A DNA stretch of 64,000 nt. It comes from Brachypodium distachyon. Taxonomy: Eukaryota > Streptophyta > Magnoliopsida > Poales > Poaceae. Below, in pieces: positions 49,601 through 59,597 of the stretch. Both the position numbers and the translations under genes were made by a program. Positions within the stretch are counted from its first letter, which is position 1, and every line of letters starts with the position of its first letter. The DNA lies in contig NC_016131.3 of the NCBI RefSeq assembly GCF_000005505.3, positions 6,159,501-6,223,500 of the forward strand, read 5' to 3'. Under the pieces are notes generated by a model. The model saw only the letters and a program-made list of their open reading frames with translations, ran no database searches and was not told the origin of the DNA.

Positions 49601-50757
49601 TGGCTGGCCCAGAGCTTAGAGTTTGTCCTTTATTCTCATGGATCCTTGATTTCGTACTTGCAGGACCTAACATGTCATTACATAACTGTGTGGGGTTTAT
49701 CCTTTGTTGCATCGGTTCTTTCTTTGCCCATATAAGATAATATTCTTTTGGGGAAAAGATGGGCAAACACTTTGGTATTTCAGGGAACCATACTTTCAAA
49801 CAGTTCATAGTTTCTACAAGAGTAAAATACACCACTAGTCCATGAACTCGGCAAAAATTAACACTTTAGTCCACGAATTCGAAAAACGCACACTTCAACC
49901 TCTAAACTGGGACTACTGTGACACTTTAGTCCAAAAATGATTCGGCGAGGCTTAATCACACCACATGGCTGCCACGTCGGCTTCGGCGACCCCTTCACCG
50001 GCGTCCTCTCGTGAAAATTGAGCATTGTGGGCTTGATAGCAACCTTAGGTGAGGCGGCGGCAACAGTGTGGTTCTCAGGGCCCCAGGATCCCCGTCTGGG
50101 CGCGGCCGCCTTGCCCCTCGCGAGTGGCTCGCATGGTGATTTTGCAAAAAAAAAATCCTGAGAAATTTGAGTAGCAGTGCGCGGTCCTGGCCGAAGCTGA
50201 CGTGGCGGCCACGTGGTGTATTTAAGCCTCGACGAACCGTTTTTGGACTAAAATGACACAGTAGTCCCAGTTTAGGGGTTTAAGTGCGCGTTTTTTGAGT
50301 TCGTGGACTAAAGTGTTCATTTTTGCCGAGTTCATGGACTAGTGGTGTATTTTACTCTTTCTACAACAAAATTAATTTTGTAGCTACAATTTCAGTAGAC
50401 CACTCTCTTCAAACTGTTTCTGAATGAGATTAGCCACATTGTATTTGGTGATTACCGCAGGTCCTAGAGTTGTATGTGTGGTTAGGCTACAGATTTGAGG
50501 ACTCTTTCCCAGACCGTGAACTGGCGGCTTCCCAAAAGTCAATCTGTAGCATGTAAGCTCCTTATAGGGATTCCTTTTATCCTTTTGTTCATAAATTATA
50601 TGGAGGTCTAATTGCTGCTTGTATTATCAGGTTGATTGAAGAATATCTTGAGAGATCAGGATGGCAGCAACAAGGACAAAAGAGGTTTTTACATAGTCCA
50701 CGGAAATTGCGCCAAGAATATGATGCATCACAATTGTATGATATATCCCTCCCATAA
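40691..50757 (+). CDS. SUV3: SUV3-type mitochondrial DExH-box RNA helicase (16 exons)
   Basis: Exons: 40691-40742, 41693-41810, 42226-42347, 42428-42618, 42795-42935, 43626-43748, 45020-45097, 45656-45824, 45949-46061, 46185-46265, 47414-47479, 47744-47808, 47935-47980, 48047-48163, 50461-50552, 50631-50757. They close into 566 aa. The N-terminus '[17 protein letters not shown]' is a mitochondrial presequence candidate. Helicase motifs: Walker A 'GPTNSGKT' at residues 78-85, motif II DEIQ at 158-161 (the SUV3 form of DExH), '[13 protein letters not shown]', and motif VI 'QIAGRAGR' ending near 336. The C-terminus has the SUV3 '[13 protein letters not shown]' region. SUV3 unwinds RNA for the mitochondrial degradosome, and rice SUV3 is linked to stress tolerance. 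Intron 13 has a GC donor (CAG|GCAAGA). Confidence 0.93.
41049..41340. mobile_element. Degenerate Stowaway-like MITE, SUV3 intron 1
   Basis: The left end 'TACAACCTCCGTTCCAAAAT' resembles a Stowaway terminus and is followed by AT-rich sequence with 'TTTGACCATTGATATATG'. The right end is not clear, so the boundary is approximate. Confidence 0.4.
44440..44536. mobile_element. Short Stowaway MITE, nearly perfect hairpin, SUV3 intron 6
   Basis: A 97-bp element flanked by TA. About 40-bp arms starting 'CTCCCTCAGATCCATAATA' are nearly exact complements of the right arm ending 'TATGGATCGGAGGGAG', with a short central loop near 44484-44492. Confidence 0.88.
46369..46725. mobile_element. Stowaway/Mariner-type MITE, SUV3 intron 10
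   Basis: A ~357-bp element with TA ends. The left terminus 'CTCCCTCTCTTCCGGCATG' then TTAGGC is complementary to the right terminus 'GCCTAACATATTGGATCAG' then AGGGAG. Confidence 0.8.
48552..48810. mobile_element. Stowaway-type MITE, SUV3 intron 14
   Basis: A ~259-bp foldback element with TA ends. Long arms from 'CTTCCTCCTTTCCTAAATAT' pair with the right arm ending 'TATATTTAGAAACAGAGGGA'. Arm pairing extends through 'TTGACCAAGTTTATAGAAAA'. Confidence 0.85.
49224..49340. mobile_element. Stowaway-type MITE, SUV3 intron 14
   Basis: A 117-bp element. The left end is 'ATCCCTCCGTCCCATATTAA', the core 'AAAAAGCGTCTAGATACATG', and the right end 'TTAATACGGGACGGAGGGAG' then TA. Confidence 0.88.
49811..50366. 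mobile_element. Mutator-type foldback MITE with perfect 9-bp TSD, SUV3 intron 14
   Basis: The element proper is 49820-50357 (538 bp). Its ends are 'GAGTAAAATACACCACTAGT' and the exact complement, with long inverted repeats. It is flanked by TTTCTACAA at 49811-49819 and 50358-50366. The 9-bp duplication marks it as Mutator-type. It inserted about 100 bp before the exon-15 acceptor of the helicase gene. Confidence 0.9.
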
Positions 50758-51029
50758 ATTTCTTACTAGTATATTATTTGCATTCTAGGAGGTGAATGAC
50801 TATGCTAGAAACGTGTTTTAGCGAAAAGTCTGATTTCTCGATTTTCTACAGCATTCATTTTTCTCGCTTAACTGTGATCACTCTTTCGAGATAAGTAGTG
50901 ATGTCGAAAAAAGGATCTATAAGTGCATCTATAACAAACACATGTACTATAGTCATTGTTGATATTTTCCTCATTTTTCCGCATTTCACCTCAGAATATT
51001 TTTGTCGACACCTCGCAGATGATGCCTTC
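50758..51029. other. 3' flank of SUV3
   Basis: Likely 3' UTR and downstream sequence of the helicase gene; no other feature was seen. Confidence 0.5.
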
Positions 51030-51730
51030 CTCTTGTCGTCTGCCTTGAACCCATAATATTGTTTTTTTAGACTTAAAAGGCACTATTGCTAAATTTTCCT
51101 CTCCTCTCCTTTTACATGATTACAACCAAATGAAAATGCTGTTACATAAGATTAGTAAATTTATATCGGTGCTTTCCCTGATAGACAGTTATTTCTTGAT
51201 GCAACCATCTTTTCAAAGAAGTTGATTGTAACCATCTTGAGGTTGAACAGGCGTGGGTATTTTCAAGAAATTGATACAAGATCAAAATAGAGGCTGATAC
51301 CAGAAAAGGTACCTAATCGCATTCATACAACATTTGAGCAAACGTCCAGGTGCCTCTTCCTATTGGATATATGATCACTGACAAGCAGCAGCATTGACGC
51401 TTTGGGTGACAGAAGATCTACTTGGATTGCGATCATTGAGGTTGACACTAAGTAGTATTTAGGCAGCATTTATACTCCATCCATCATATCTTGTAGGTAT
51501 TCTTTCAGTTACAAATGACACTGTACATTGTATGTAAAACATGAGAAGCAAAGCATAAAGAAACCATTTGTTATGTTACACGGCACGGACTGATTTGTGC
51601 AATGACAATAAGTGCCTGTCTTGGGCTGTTGTTACTTCGTATACTAACAGAAAGTCATAAATTATGTTGGCAAAAGTCTGAATGCTGCCCTGTTGCAAGC
51701 GACATATATTTTCTTTGGTACCTACAGCCA
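51030..51730 (+). repeat. Direct repeat copy 2 (partner 36240-37494)
   Basis: Same orientation as copy 1 but without the 532-bp MITE. Its positions relative to the neighbouring genes mirror copy 1: each copy begins or ends about 270 bp beyond the 3' end of PPR or SUV3. Divergence is moderate, with several small indels. Confidence 0.85.
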
Positions 51731-51861
51731 AAGAGAAAAGCCATGAAAACAAGTGAGTATTGTTTGCAGCAGGAGATTTTGGTTTTTATCAATATGGTTT
51801 CGGTACTACCCCCTTTGTTTCATAATTCGTGTCTCTAATTTGTTCAAAAATGAATGTATCT

Positions 51862-52024
51862 TGTGGAACAAGGCCTCACCTAGGGCAGAGGGCTTGTGGA
51901 TTTTGTGGTCTGTGGTGTGGCGGCTGCAGTTCTTGGGGAGGACGGGAGAGAGAGTAGGAAGAAAAACCCTTCGTTCAGGCTACTTAATGGGCCTTGGGCT
52001 AGCATGGGCCAACTATATTCAACA
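51862..52024 (-). repeat. 3' LTR of the Copia element
   Basis: 163 bp. On the element's own (minus) strand it begins TGTTGAATATAG and ends GTTCCACA, so it has the TG...CA termini. Confidence 0.93.
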
Positions 52025-52036
52025 CTCCCCCTCAAG
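52025..52036 (-). other. Polypurine tract of the Copia element
   Basis: CTTGAGGGGGAG on the minus strand directly abuts the 3' LTR, the usual place for plus-strand priming. Confidence 0.8.
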
Positions 52037-55000
52037 ATGGGTGATACATATCTATCATTCCCATCTTGTCACATGCAAGATTGCAATTCTTAGTTCCCAA
52101 TCCTTTTGTTAGACAATCTGCAATTTGCTGTCCTGAACAAACATGTTCTATCTTGATAATTCCAGCATCAAGCTTCTCCTTTATAAAGAATCTGTCAATT
52201 TCGATATGCTTTGTTCTATCATGCTGAACATGACTATTTGCAATACTTATTGCTGATTTGTTATCACACCACACATTTAAACATCCATTCTTCAAAATCT
52301 TAAGCTCACTCAATAGATGTCTGACCCATAGCATTTCACTCAACCCTTGTGACATAGCTCGATATTCAGCCTCTGCCGTTGACTTGGAACCACTGGCTGT
52401 TTTTTGCTCCTCCATGACACTAAATTTTCCTCCAACAAAGACACAATAGCCTGAGGTAGATCTTCTGTCATCTAAACAACTTGCCCAATCTGCATCGCTA
52501 TAGCCATCTATATTCAAGTGCCCATTGCTTCTGAACCACAACCCCTTTCCTGGTGTTCCCTTCAAATATCTTAAGATTCTATGAACAGCCTCCATATGTC
52601 CACTCCTTAGTTCATGCATATATCGACTCACGACACTTACCGCATAAGCTATATCTGGCCGTGTATGACAGAGGTACAATAACCTTCCAACCAACTTCTG
52701 ATATGACTCCTTGTCCACTAGTTCTCCAGATTGAGCCGTCACCTTATAATTTTGATCAATCGGAGTTGATGCAGCTCTACATCCCAACATGCCCATATCA
52801 CTGAGAAGATCTAGTGTATACTTCCTTTGCGATAGAGCTATTCCCTTTGACGATCTAGCCACTTCTATGCCAAGGAAATATTTAAACCGTCCAAGGTCCT
52901 TGACCTCGAAAGTCTTACTCAAGCTTCTCTTCGGTCTTGTTATCTCAGCTTCATCGTCTCCCGTAATGATTATATCATCGACATAGACAGCTAGAATTGT
53001 GATCTTCTGCTCGGAATGTCTGTAGAACACAGTGTGGTCCCCATTGCACTGACCATATCCCATGTCACACACAGCCCGCCTGAATCTATCAAACCATGCT
53101 CTAGGCGATTGCTTCAAACCATAAAGAGAAATTTTCAATCTGCATACTTTACCGGCAGTTCCAAACTCTATGAGACTAGGTGCTACCTCCATATAGACTT
53201 CCTCCTGCAAGTCCCCATGCAAGAATGCATTTTTGACATCAAGTTGATGCAATGACCACCCAAAGTTGGCCGCACAAGATACTAGAATTCTCACTATGTT
53301 CATCTTCGCTATAGGTGCAAAGGTCTCATCATAATCGATACCATACGTCTGGCTATACCCTCTTGGCACAAGTCTTGCCTTGTATCTTTCAATTTTACCA
53401 TCAGAATTCTGTTTTACCGTGTAAATCTATTTACAGCCCACTGCCTTCTTTCCATCTGGAAGATTTGTCAACTCCCATGTCCTATTCTTCCTTAAAGCCT
53501 CTAGCTCTTCCCTCATTGCTGCGCACCACTTAGGATCCTGCCGTGCTACTCTCCAATCAGTGGGAATGGACACTAATTGGAGAGATGCTACAAATGCTCG
53601 ATAAGAGGGTGACAAGGACTCATATAACACATAATTGCTTATATCATTTTCAAAGCCATACCGTTGTATAGGTTTGTTTACCACAGGACGTGTCCCCTTC
53701 CTCAAGGTGATGGGCAAGTCCTCTGTCGTCTCTGAATCAGTTTTGGACTCTCCAGAAAATACCATCACTGCCTCGTGTCTCATTTTGAACCTCTGCTTGT
53801 TGCTCCCCCTGGATCTGCTGCTCCCCTGAACTTTCCTTCTTGTATACACTAGAAGATTTTGTTCCTCATGTGGCCTAGGCCACCTTCTCTGCGCCTCAGC
53901 TGCCGTCGTAGAGATAGAATCTGGTGCCACAGAGATAGGAATAGAGCCAACAAAAAATCTGGTCCGGGTTGCATCATGAGCATTCTGTTGAACAGACTGC
54001 TCCTCAACTTGCTCCCCCTCTTGACCATGCTGTATAGGTTGCAGCTGGTCAAGTCCCTCAAATAGAACACTTAGATCAGTCTTCTCTCCATAAAATGGCT
54101 CGGATTCTCTGAACGTGACATCCATACTTACAAATGTGCGTCTCTCTGACGGACACCAACATCGGTAACCCTGCTGGCTAGATGGATACCCAATGAAGAT
54201 GCATTTTACAGCCCTCGGATCCAACTTTCCCACTGATGGCCCATGATCCCTGACAAAACAAACGCATCCAAATAGTTTCGGGGGCACTACAATTTGTTCT
54301 CCCCCAACAGCATTTCACAAGGAGACTTCATACCCAATACTCTTGATGGTGTGCGGTTGATCAAATATGTAGCGGTCATCACAGCTTCACTCCAAAGGAA
54401 TTTTGGAACATTCATGGTGAACATCAATGACCGAGCTATCTCTAGTATGTGCCTATTTTTTCTCTCTGCTACACCATTCTGAGGCGGAGTGTCTGGACAT
54501 GATGTCTGGTGTAGAATCCGATGCTCTGACAAGAAGGTCCCAAAGACTTGGTTCACATATTCAATACCGTTATCGGTCCGTATCACTTGCACCTGCACCT
54601 TGAACTGATTCTTCACATAGGCATAGAAATTTTTGAAACATTGGAAGACTTCATCCTTGTGCTTCATGAGATAAATCCAAGTCATGCGTGAGTAACAGTC
54701 AATAAAGGTCACAAAGTACTTCATGTTGCTAATAGACACAACAGGACATGTCCACACATCTGAATGAACAAGCATGAAAGGTGTGATGCTCCTCAATCCT
54801 TTACTAACATACGGCACCCTCGTGTGCTTTGCCCACTCACAAGCATCACACTTTAACTTATTCTTATCCACTCCTTTCATCATATCAGGAAACACCTTGT
54901 ACATCTTATCAAATGATATATGCCCCATTCTACAATGTTGTGTCATTGCCATAGTTTCCTTTTCTCCAAACATTGCTACGAACATCGAGTTGTCCATCTG

Positions 55001-56083
55001 GCCGAGTCCCTCACGATCCATGTACCACAATCCTCTATGTCTGGTTCCAGTCCCAATCTTCTGGCCCGTCACACGATCTCGGATCACACATCTAGCTCTA
55101 TTCAGAAGTATCTCGCAGTCTTGCTGGTCGATAAGAGCACTCAATGACACAAGGTTCACGGGAAACGCAGGGACATACAAGACTGAAGACAATCTGATTT
55201 TTGGTGTACATTTCACTGATCCCATCCCTTTGATAGGCCGAGCAGTGCCATCAGCAGTTTGTATCGTTTCCTCGTGTGTGGGAGAATATGAACTATATAG
55301 TTCAAACTCCTTTGAATTTCCAGTTACGTGTTTAGATGCCCCAGAGTCTAACACCCACTCTGAATTGGTGCCATGAACAGCTACGGATGCCCTTTCAGCA
55401 ACAACTTCACTTGCGTACAAACAAACTTGTTTGTCCTCCTGACTGACTTGCTTGATCTCATCCTGCAAGAACGATGTTTTGTCCATCTTCATTACCATCA
55501 TCTGGAACTGCTCCAACAGTTGCCTACATTTCTTTTCTTCACAGCCACTGCGTGCCACAACCTCCAATATCTCTGCAACTAACGACAACACTTGTAGATT
55601 CTTCGTGTTGACACTCGATCCCATTGAATTCCATCTCTGAACTTCCATAAAATTCCCTTCAATCTTCTCCTTCCCAGTTGCAGCCACTGCCTCCACTTCC
55701 TTGACCTGAAGCAGCTCAACCACACCTCGCTGTTTTTTCCCGACAGCCTCATCATGCCATGTCTGGACCTTCCCCCTGCATTCCATCTCCTGCACTGTCC
55801 TTGCCCTCACTGCCTCGAGAGAGTCCTTGGCAGAATAAAGGGGCGTGCACTGCACCATCTCCTCCTCCATGCTGCTAGCGACGGTCAACCTTGCTGTGCC
55901 GCCGTACATCACCTCACCACTACGCCATGCTTCCTCGCTGCCTGGCGCCGCCCCCGCGCCTCCTGCGCATCGCCAAAGCCTCTTGCAAGCCGCCGGTGCA
56001 CCACCCAGTGCCACCGCTGCTGCAGCCTCACACGCGCCCGCACCTCGTCCTGTGCCTCCCAGCGCCGCCGCTGCAGCCTGCAC
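52032..56083 (-). pseudogene. Copia polyprotein, gag-less, with frameshift and stop
   Basis: Three successive open segments on the minus strand together cover the polyprotein: 56083-54287, 54287-53427 and 53426-52032. Order: an Ala/Gly-rich N-terminal region of about 240 residues without a UBN2 gag domain or a CCHC knuckle; protease 'WVLDSGASKHVTG' (residues about 243-255); integrase with HHCC ('HCRMGHISFDKM', 'CDACEWAKH') and DDE core ('HSDVWTC', 'RTDNGIEYVN'); reverse transcriptase ('QLDVKNAFLHGDL', 'YVDDIIITGDD'); RNase H ('SDADWASCLDDRRSTSGYC', 'KSTAEAEYRAM'). A one-base frameshift lies near 54285 and an in-frame TAG at 53427-53429 where the family has Trp. This domain order (integrase before RT) defines Copia. 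Confidence 0.93.
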
Positions 56084-56165
56084 GCGCCGCCAAGACCCAT
56101 ACTGGCCGCACCAGACTCACGCACATGAAATCGTGGGGGTCACCTCAGGAACCGCCGCCGCCGGT

Positions 56166-56178
56166 GGCTCTGATACCA
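56166..56178 (-). other. Primer-binding site (tRNA-iMet type)
   Basis: TGGTATCAGAGCC on the minus strand immediately follows the 5' LTR. It is the standard initiator-tRNA-Met primer site of plant Copia elements. Confidence 0.9.
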
Positions 56179-56341
56179 TGTGGAACAAGGCCTCACCTAG
56201 GGCAGAGGGCTTATGGATTTCGTGGTCTGTGGTGTGGCGGCTGCAGTTCTTGGGGAGGACGGGAGAGAGAGCAGGAAGAAAAACCCTTCGTTTAGGCTAC
56301 TTAATGGGCCTTGAGCCAGCATGGGCCAACTATATCCAACA
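56179..56341 (-). repeat. 5' LTR of the Copia element
   Basis: 163 bp, equal in length to the 3' LTR, with 7 differences that are all transitions. Confidence 0.93.
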
Positions 56342-56408
56342 TATCTATTCCTAAAAAACGTCTAGATACATGTAATATTTCGACAAGAATTATGAAACGG
56401 AGTGAGTA

Positions 56409-57504
56409 TATATTAAGAAATTGATATTTATCAAAGTCTTAGCAAAACATAGTATGCCTTATATTATTGAAAGAAGGGGGTATTGTTTGCAGGATGGGAT
56501 ATTGGTTTTTTCAACATATCCATACAATCTATAGAAACAAAAGACGTTATTTATTTATTTTCTTTGTTTTTTCATGTCTATGTGCACTCTCGATGGCTTG
56601 AGTTTGAGTAGTTCCATAATCAACGAGATATTAATTACCCTTTTTTCATCTGTGATTTTCTCTCTTCTGGATTGATTTGTCATTATTTTCTTTCCATGCC
56701 ATTGGAGCATATATCTTGTCAGTCATACCATGTTTAATATACACTGCATTAGAACATTTATCATTATTACTACCTCTGTTTCTACATACAATATGTTCTA
56801 GCTTTTTTTCCAAGTCAAACTTTTAAAATTTTGACCACTTTATAGAAAAATGTATTTGGAGCACTCCATGAACAAATCATGAGTCTTGGTAATCACTTCT
56901 CTAGATCTAGTTTTTCTTCACAACCGTCGCTTCACTGTTTATCACTTCATCCGGAGGTGGAGCCAGGCCTCAGGCAACAAGGCCCATGACCTAGGGCTTG
57001 GATTTTTCTTCGCCTTATGTTCTACTCTCCGTCCTAAATAAGTGACTTGGATTTGTATAGATTTCTATATAAATTGTTGCTTTGGTCTGGGGTTAGATTG
57101 AATCCTGACTCCGCCACTCGTTTCATCTTGTTCTAAGTTCGGCTAGGTCTTTTCACACCGCTCGAAATCTTCCCGTTAGGCAAGGCAAAGGGAAACCTGG
57201 CCTCTCTAGATCTAGGATCCGAAGGTTAGAGATAGTTTTTTTGTTATAGTAAAATAAATCTCCTACGAGGGCTGAGCTATAAACTTTACGTGGCAACGAT
57301 CAAATCAACATTTTTTTTACTCTGGTCAACATGTCTTCATGCTATAGTCAAATTGGTGGACCATGGACTTTTGTCATGAACCCCTATCCTATATGAACCC
57401 CTCCATGTGGGCTTGTATCATTCACTCTCAACTTGGATAAATTCAAGGGAAGAGGGCTATTAAGATTCCAAGACTTGTCCAGCTCAAACTCGAAGGAAAG
57501 GGAT
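56409..57504. other. Intergenic with partial MITE ends
   Basis: A truncated MITE-like start appears at about 56770-56860 ('TACTACCTCTGTTTCTACAT') and another fragment near 57028-57060. No gene was seen. Confidence 0.4.
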
Positions 57505-57716
57505 CGGGAATTTTCCGCAATGGGCGAATGCCTGACGGAGCAATGCCGCGTGGAGGTGGAAGGCCTACGGGTCGTCAACTTCTTTTCTTGAAGAAGAAAC
57601 AGTGACGATATCTGAGGAATAAGCATCAGATAACTCTGTGCCAGCAGCCGCGGTAAGACAAATGATGCAAGTGTTATCCGAAATGATTGGGCGTAAATCA
57701 TCTGTAGGTGGCTTTT
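57505..57716 (+). pseudogene. Plastid 16S rRNA fragment in nuclear DNA (NUPT)
   Basis: About 212 bp matches the 16S rRNA region around the 530 loop: 'TTTTCCGCAATGGGCG', 'CCTGACGGAGCAATGCCGCG', 'TGGAAGGCCTACGGGTCGTC', the universal 'GTGCCAGCAGCCGCGGTAA' near 57637-57655, and 'GATTGGGCGTAAA'. The wording 'GGAATAAGCATC' is plastid-like. Several substitutions, such as changes around 57630 and 57690, show decay. It stops abruptly on both sides, so it is a small organelle-to-nucleus insertion and not a working rRNA gene. Confidence 0.9.
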
Positions 57717-58888
57717 TTCCGGAGGGTATCATTACCTCACTACTCAAAAAGATGCGTTTAGTATGAATTGGAGACAGCCCTGAAGGATCTCTCGACAAGT
57801 GATTTGGAAAGACATATTCAGTCTGAACACTTGGCTAACGATACCCTTGAAGTCAATCTTAACATAGGACCAGCTCGCACCCTCAAGGTCGGTCGAACCT
57901 ATTAAAAAACATCGATGTGTCAACCTTGTCCAAGTATACAACGGCCTTCACTATAAGACCGTTGTATATGCCTACTTTACGTATTGTACAGTCGAGCATT
58001 GGTACCTCGTATACTAGATGTTTTTTGACGACGACAACGGATTCGGACTCCATAAAGAAACATTTTAGACCAAACTCGTAGCTCTGGATCCTTGGGATTT
58101 CCTGATAAATACGTTCTTTGAGTTATTTGCAAGTGTCTGTTTTTTTTAGGATTTGCCATGCACAATGGCGAAGCGAGGACTTTATTAAGCCCAGGGCCAT
58201 TGATTCAAATCATTAAAACTGCCAAGCAAGACCGGCCAAATCGTGAAATCGCAAAAGAAAAACAAAACAAATTCTACGGGTACGCCTGTCCGGTACCGTT
58301 TTTGGTGGAGGGTACGGGTTTGGGTGAGCTCTACCCTCCGAGTGCCATCCCTAGTCCTATTGGCCGGTCCCATATGTGCATCGTTCTTGTCTCGTATTTG
58401 CACAAATGCACAATGTTTGTTCCGTAGGTGTGTCGTGTAATCGTGTCCTTTTCATGGGGTGCAAACGGTTGTATTGGGTTAGCGGTTTTATCGACCAAGG
58501 GTCTTTATTTGATTTGTATGATTGAAACCCACACTATTTTTTCTAAGGAATTGGTTTTTTGCACAACAACATTATTTTCCCTAAGGACGTATTTTTTGCA
58601 CAACAACACTTGCTACACAAATTTCATTTACTCCAACCTCTTGATACAATTCAAACAAATTTTGATAAAAACTCAATCAGCGCAGATAATGTGACATTGT
58701 AATAACGTGTATTTTGTTCCTATGGTTTTAGTGTCATGCAAAAAACAATAATTTAAGAGCCCATATGCCTGCAAAAAATAACGAAAGAGACGAGAGATAA
58801 GTGTAAAACCCGCGTAGAGAGCAGAGACTGCAGTATTTTGAGGGGGAAAGGCGGCAAAAGATGCCGAAAACAGGTAGGGATTTTGCCA
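57717..58888. other. Intergenic, no gene recognised
   Basis: No supported coding region. 57900-58140 can be read as a broken plus-strand frame without any family I recognise. The last ~150 bp leads into the H2B promoter. Confidence 0.4.
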
Positions 58889-59023
58889 TGTCACGGATCC
58901 GCGCCACAACGCATCTCGCCCGTCCAGCCCAAGCAGCGCCGAACGCCTCGTAGCCCCCCACGTCACCGATCCGCGGCACCTACCCTTCGACCAATCAGCG
59001 GCCACCCCCTCCCCATTATAAAA
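58889..59023 (+). promoter_or_regulatory. Plant histone promoter: two octamers, hexamer, CCAAT, TATA
   Basis: GATCCGCG (the complement of the histone octamer CGCGGATC) occurs near 58896 and again near 58967. The second is joined to an ACGTCA hexamer as 'CCACGTCACCGATCCGCG', which is the type I element of plant histone promoters. CCAAT follows near 58991 and TATAAAA at 59017-59023. These motifs drive S-phase expression in known plant histone genes. Confidence 0.85.
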
Positions 59024-59135
59024 TCCAACGCACCACCCGTTTCCTTCTCCACACAATCCCCCAGCGCGTCGCAACAGAAATTCCCCAATCCCCTCGCCCA
59101 CGCAATCCCCACCACCACCTACTCCAAAATCTCCC

Positions 59136-59597
59136 ATGGCGCCCAAGGCCGAGAAGAAGCCGGCGGCGAAGAAGCCAGCGGAGGAGGAGCCCGCGGTCGA
59201 GAAGGCCGAGAAGGCCCCCGCGGGGAAGAAGCCCAAGGCCGAGAAGCGGCTGCCGGCGGGGAAGACCGCCGCCAAGGAGGGCGGCGTCGACAAGAAGGCG
59301 AAGAAGAAGTCCAAGAAGAGCGTCGAGACCTACAAGATCTACATCTTCAAGGTGCTCAAGCAGGTGCACCCGGACATCGGCATCTCCTCCAAGGCCATGT
59401 CCATCATGAACTCCTTCATCAACGACATCTTTGAGAAGTTGGCCGGTGAGTCCGCCAAGCTTGCCCGCTACAACAAGAAGCCCACCATCACCTCCCGGGA
59501 GATCCAGACCTCCGTCCGTCTCGTCCTCCCCGGTGAGCTCGCCAAGCACGCCGTGTCCGAGGGCACCAAGGCCGTCACCAAGTTCACCTCGTCTTAA
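59136..59597 (+). CDS. H2B: Histone H2B
   Basis: Intronless, 153 aa. The N-terminal tail is Lys/Ala/Pro/Glu-rich ('[20 protein letters not shown]'), typical of plant H2B. The histone fold starts at about residue 60 ('[20 protein letters not shown]', '[20 protein letters not shown]', '[20 protein letters not shown]') and ends 'AVTKFTSS'. Lys149 (148 without Met) is the position of the conserved C-terminal ubiquitination site. It pairs with H2A in the nucleosome. The upstream hexamer/octamer and TATA box fit a replication-dependent gene. The long open frame on the opposite strand is a by-product of GC-rich codons. Confidence 0.97.
   Translation: MAPKAEKKPAAKKPAEEEPAVEKAEKAPAGKKPKAEKRLPAGKTAAKEGGVDKKAKKKSKKSVETYKIYIFKVLKQVHPDIGISSKAMSIMNSFINDIFEKLAGESAKLARYNKKPTITSREIQTSVRLVLPGELAKHAVSEGTKAVTKFTSS

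Larger units (their letters stand above)
51862..56341 (-). mobile_element. Copia-type LTR retrotransposon, 4.48 kb, 5-bp TSD
   Basis: The complete element on the minus strand has 163-bp LTRs at both ends and a TATCT target duplication at 51857-51861 and 56342-56346. A tRNA-iMet primer site adjoins the 5' LTR and a purine tract adjoins the 3' LTR. The LTRs differ at 7 of 163 positions, all transitions, so insertion is fairly recent but not very recent. The coding part has one frameshift and one nonsense change and lacks a recognisable gag, so this copy cannot move on its own. Confidence 0.95.
51807..56408. mobile_element. Stowaway MITE split by the Copia insertion
   Basis: The left half (51807-51861) and right half (56347-56408) together make one Stowaway of about 115 bp. 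The left part reads 'CCCCCTTTGTTTCATAATTC', the right part ends 'GAATTATGAAACGGAGTGAG' then TA, and the usual 'AAAAACGTCTAGATACATG' core spans the junction. The MITE is therefore older than the retrotransposon. Confidence 0.88.

Noticed and set aside
36240..51730. The direct repeats as LTRs of one giant element
   Set aside because: They lack TG/CA ends and target duplications, and the interval holds two ordinary host genes.
57505..57716. Functional rRNA gene
   Set aside because: Only about 212 bp of a ~1.5-kb gene is present, with many changes.
59016..59549. 177-aa antisense frame over histone H2B
   Set aside because: A Leu/Gly-rich mirror of the Lys/Ala-rich H2B codons and a common artefact.
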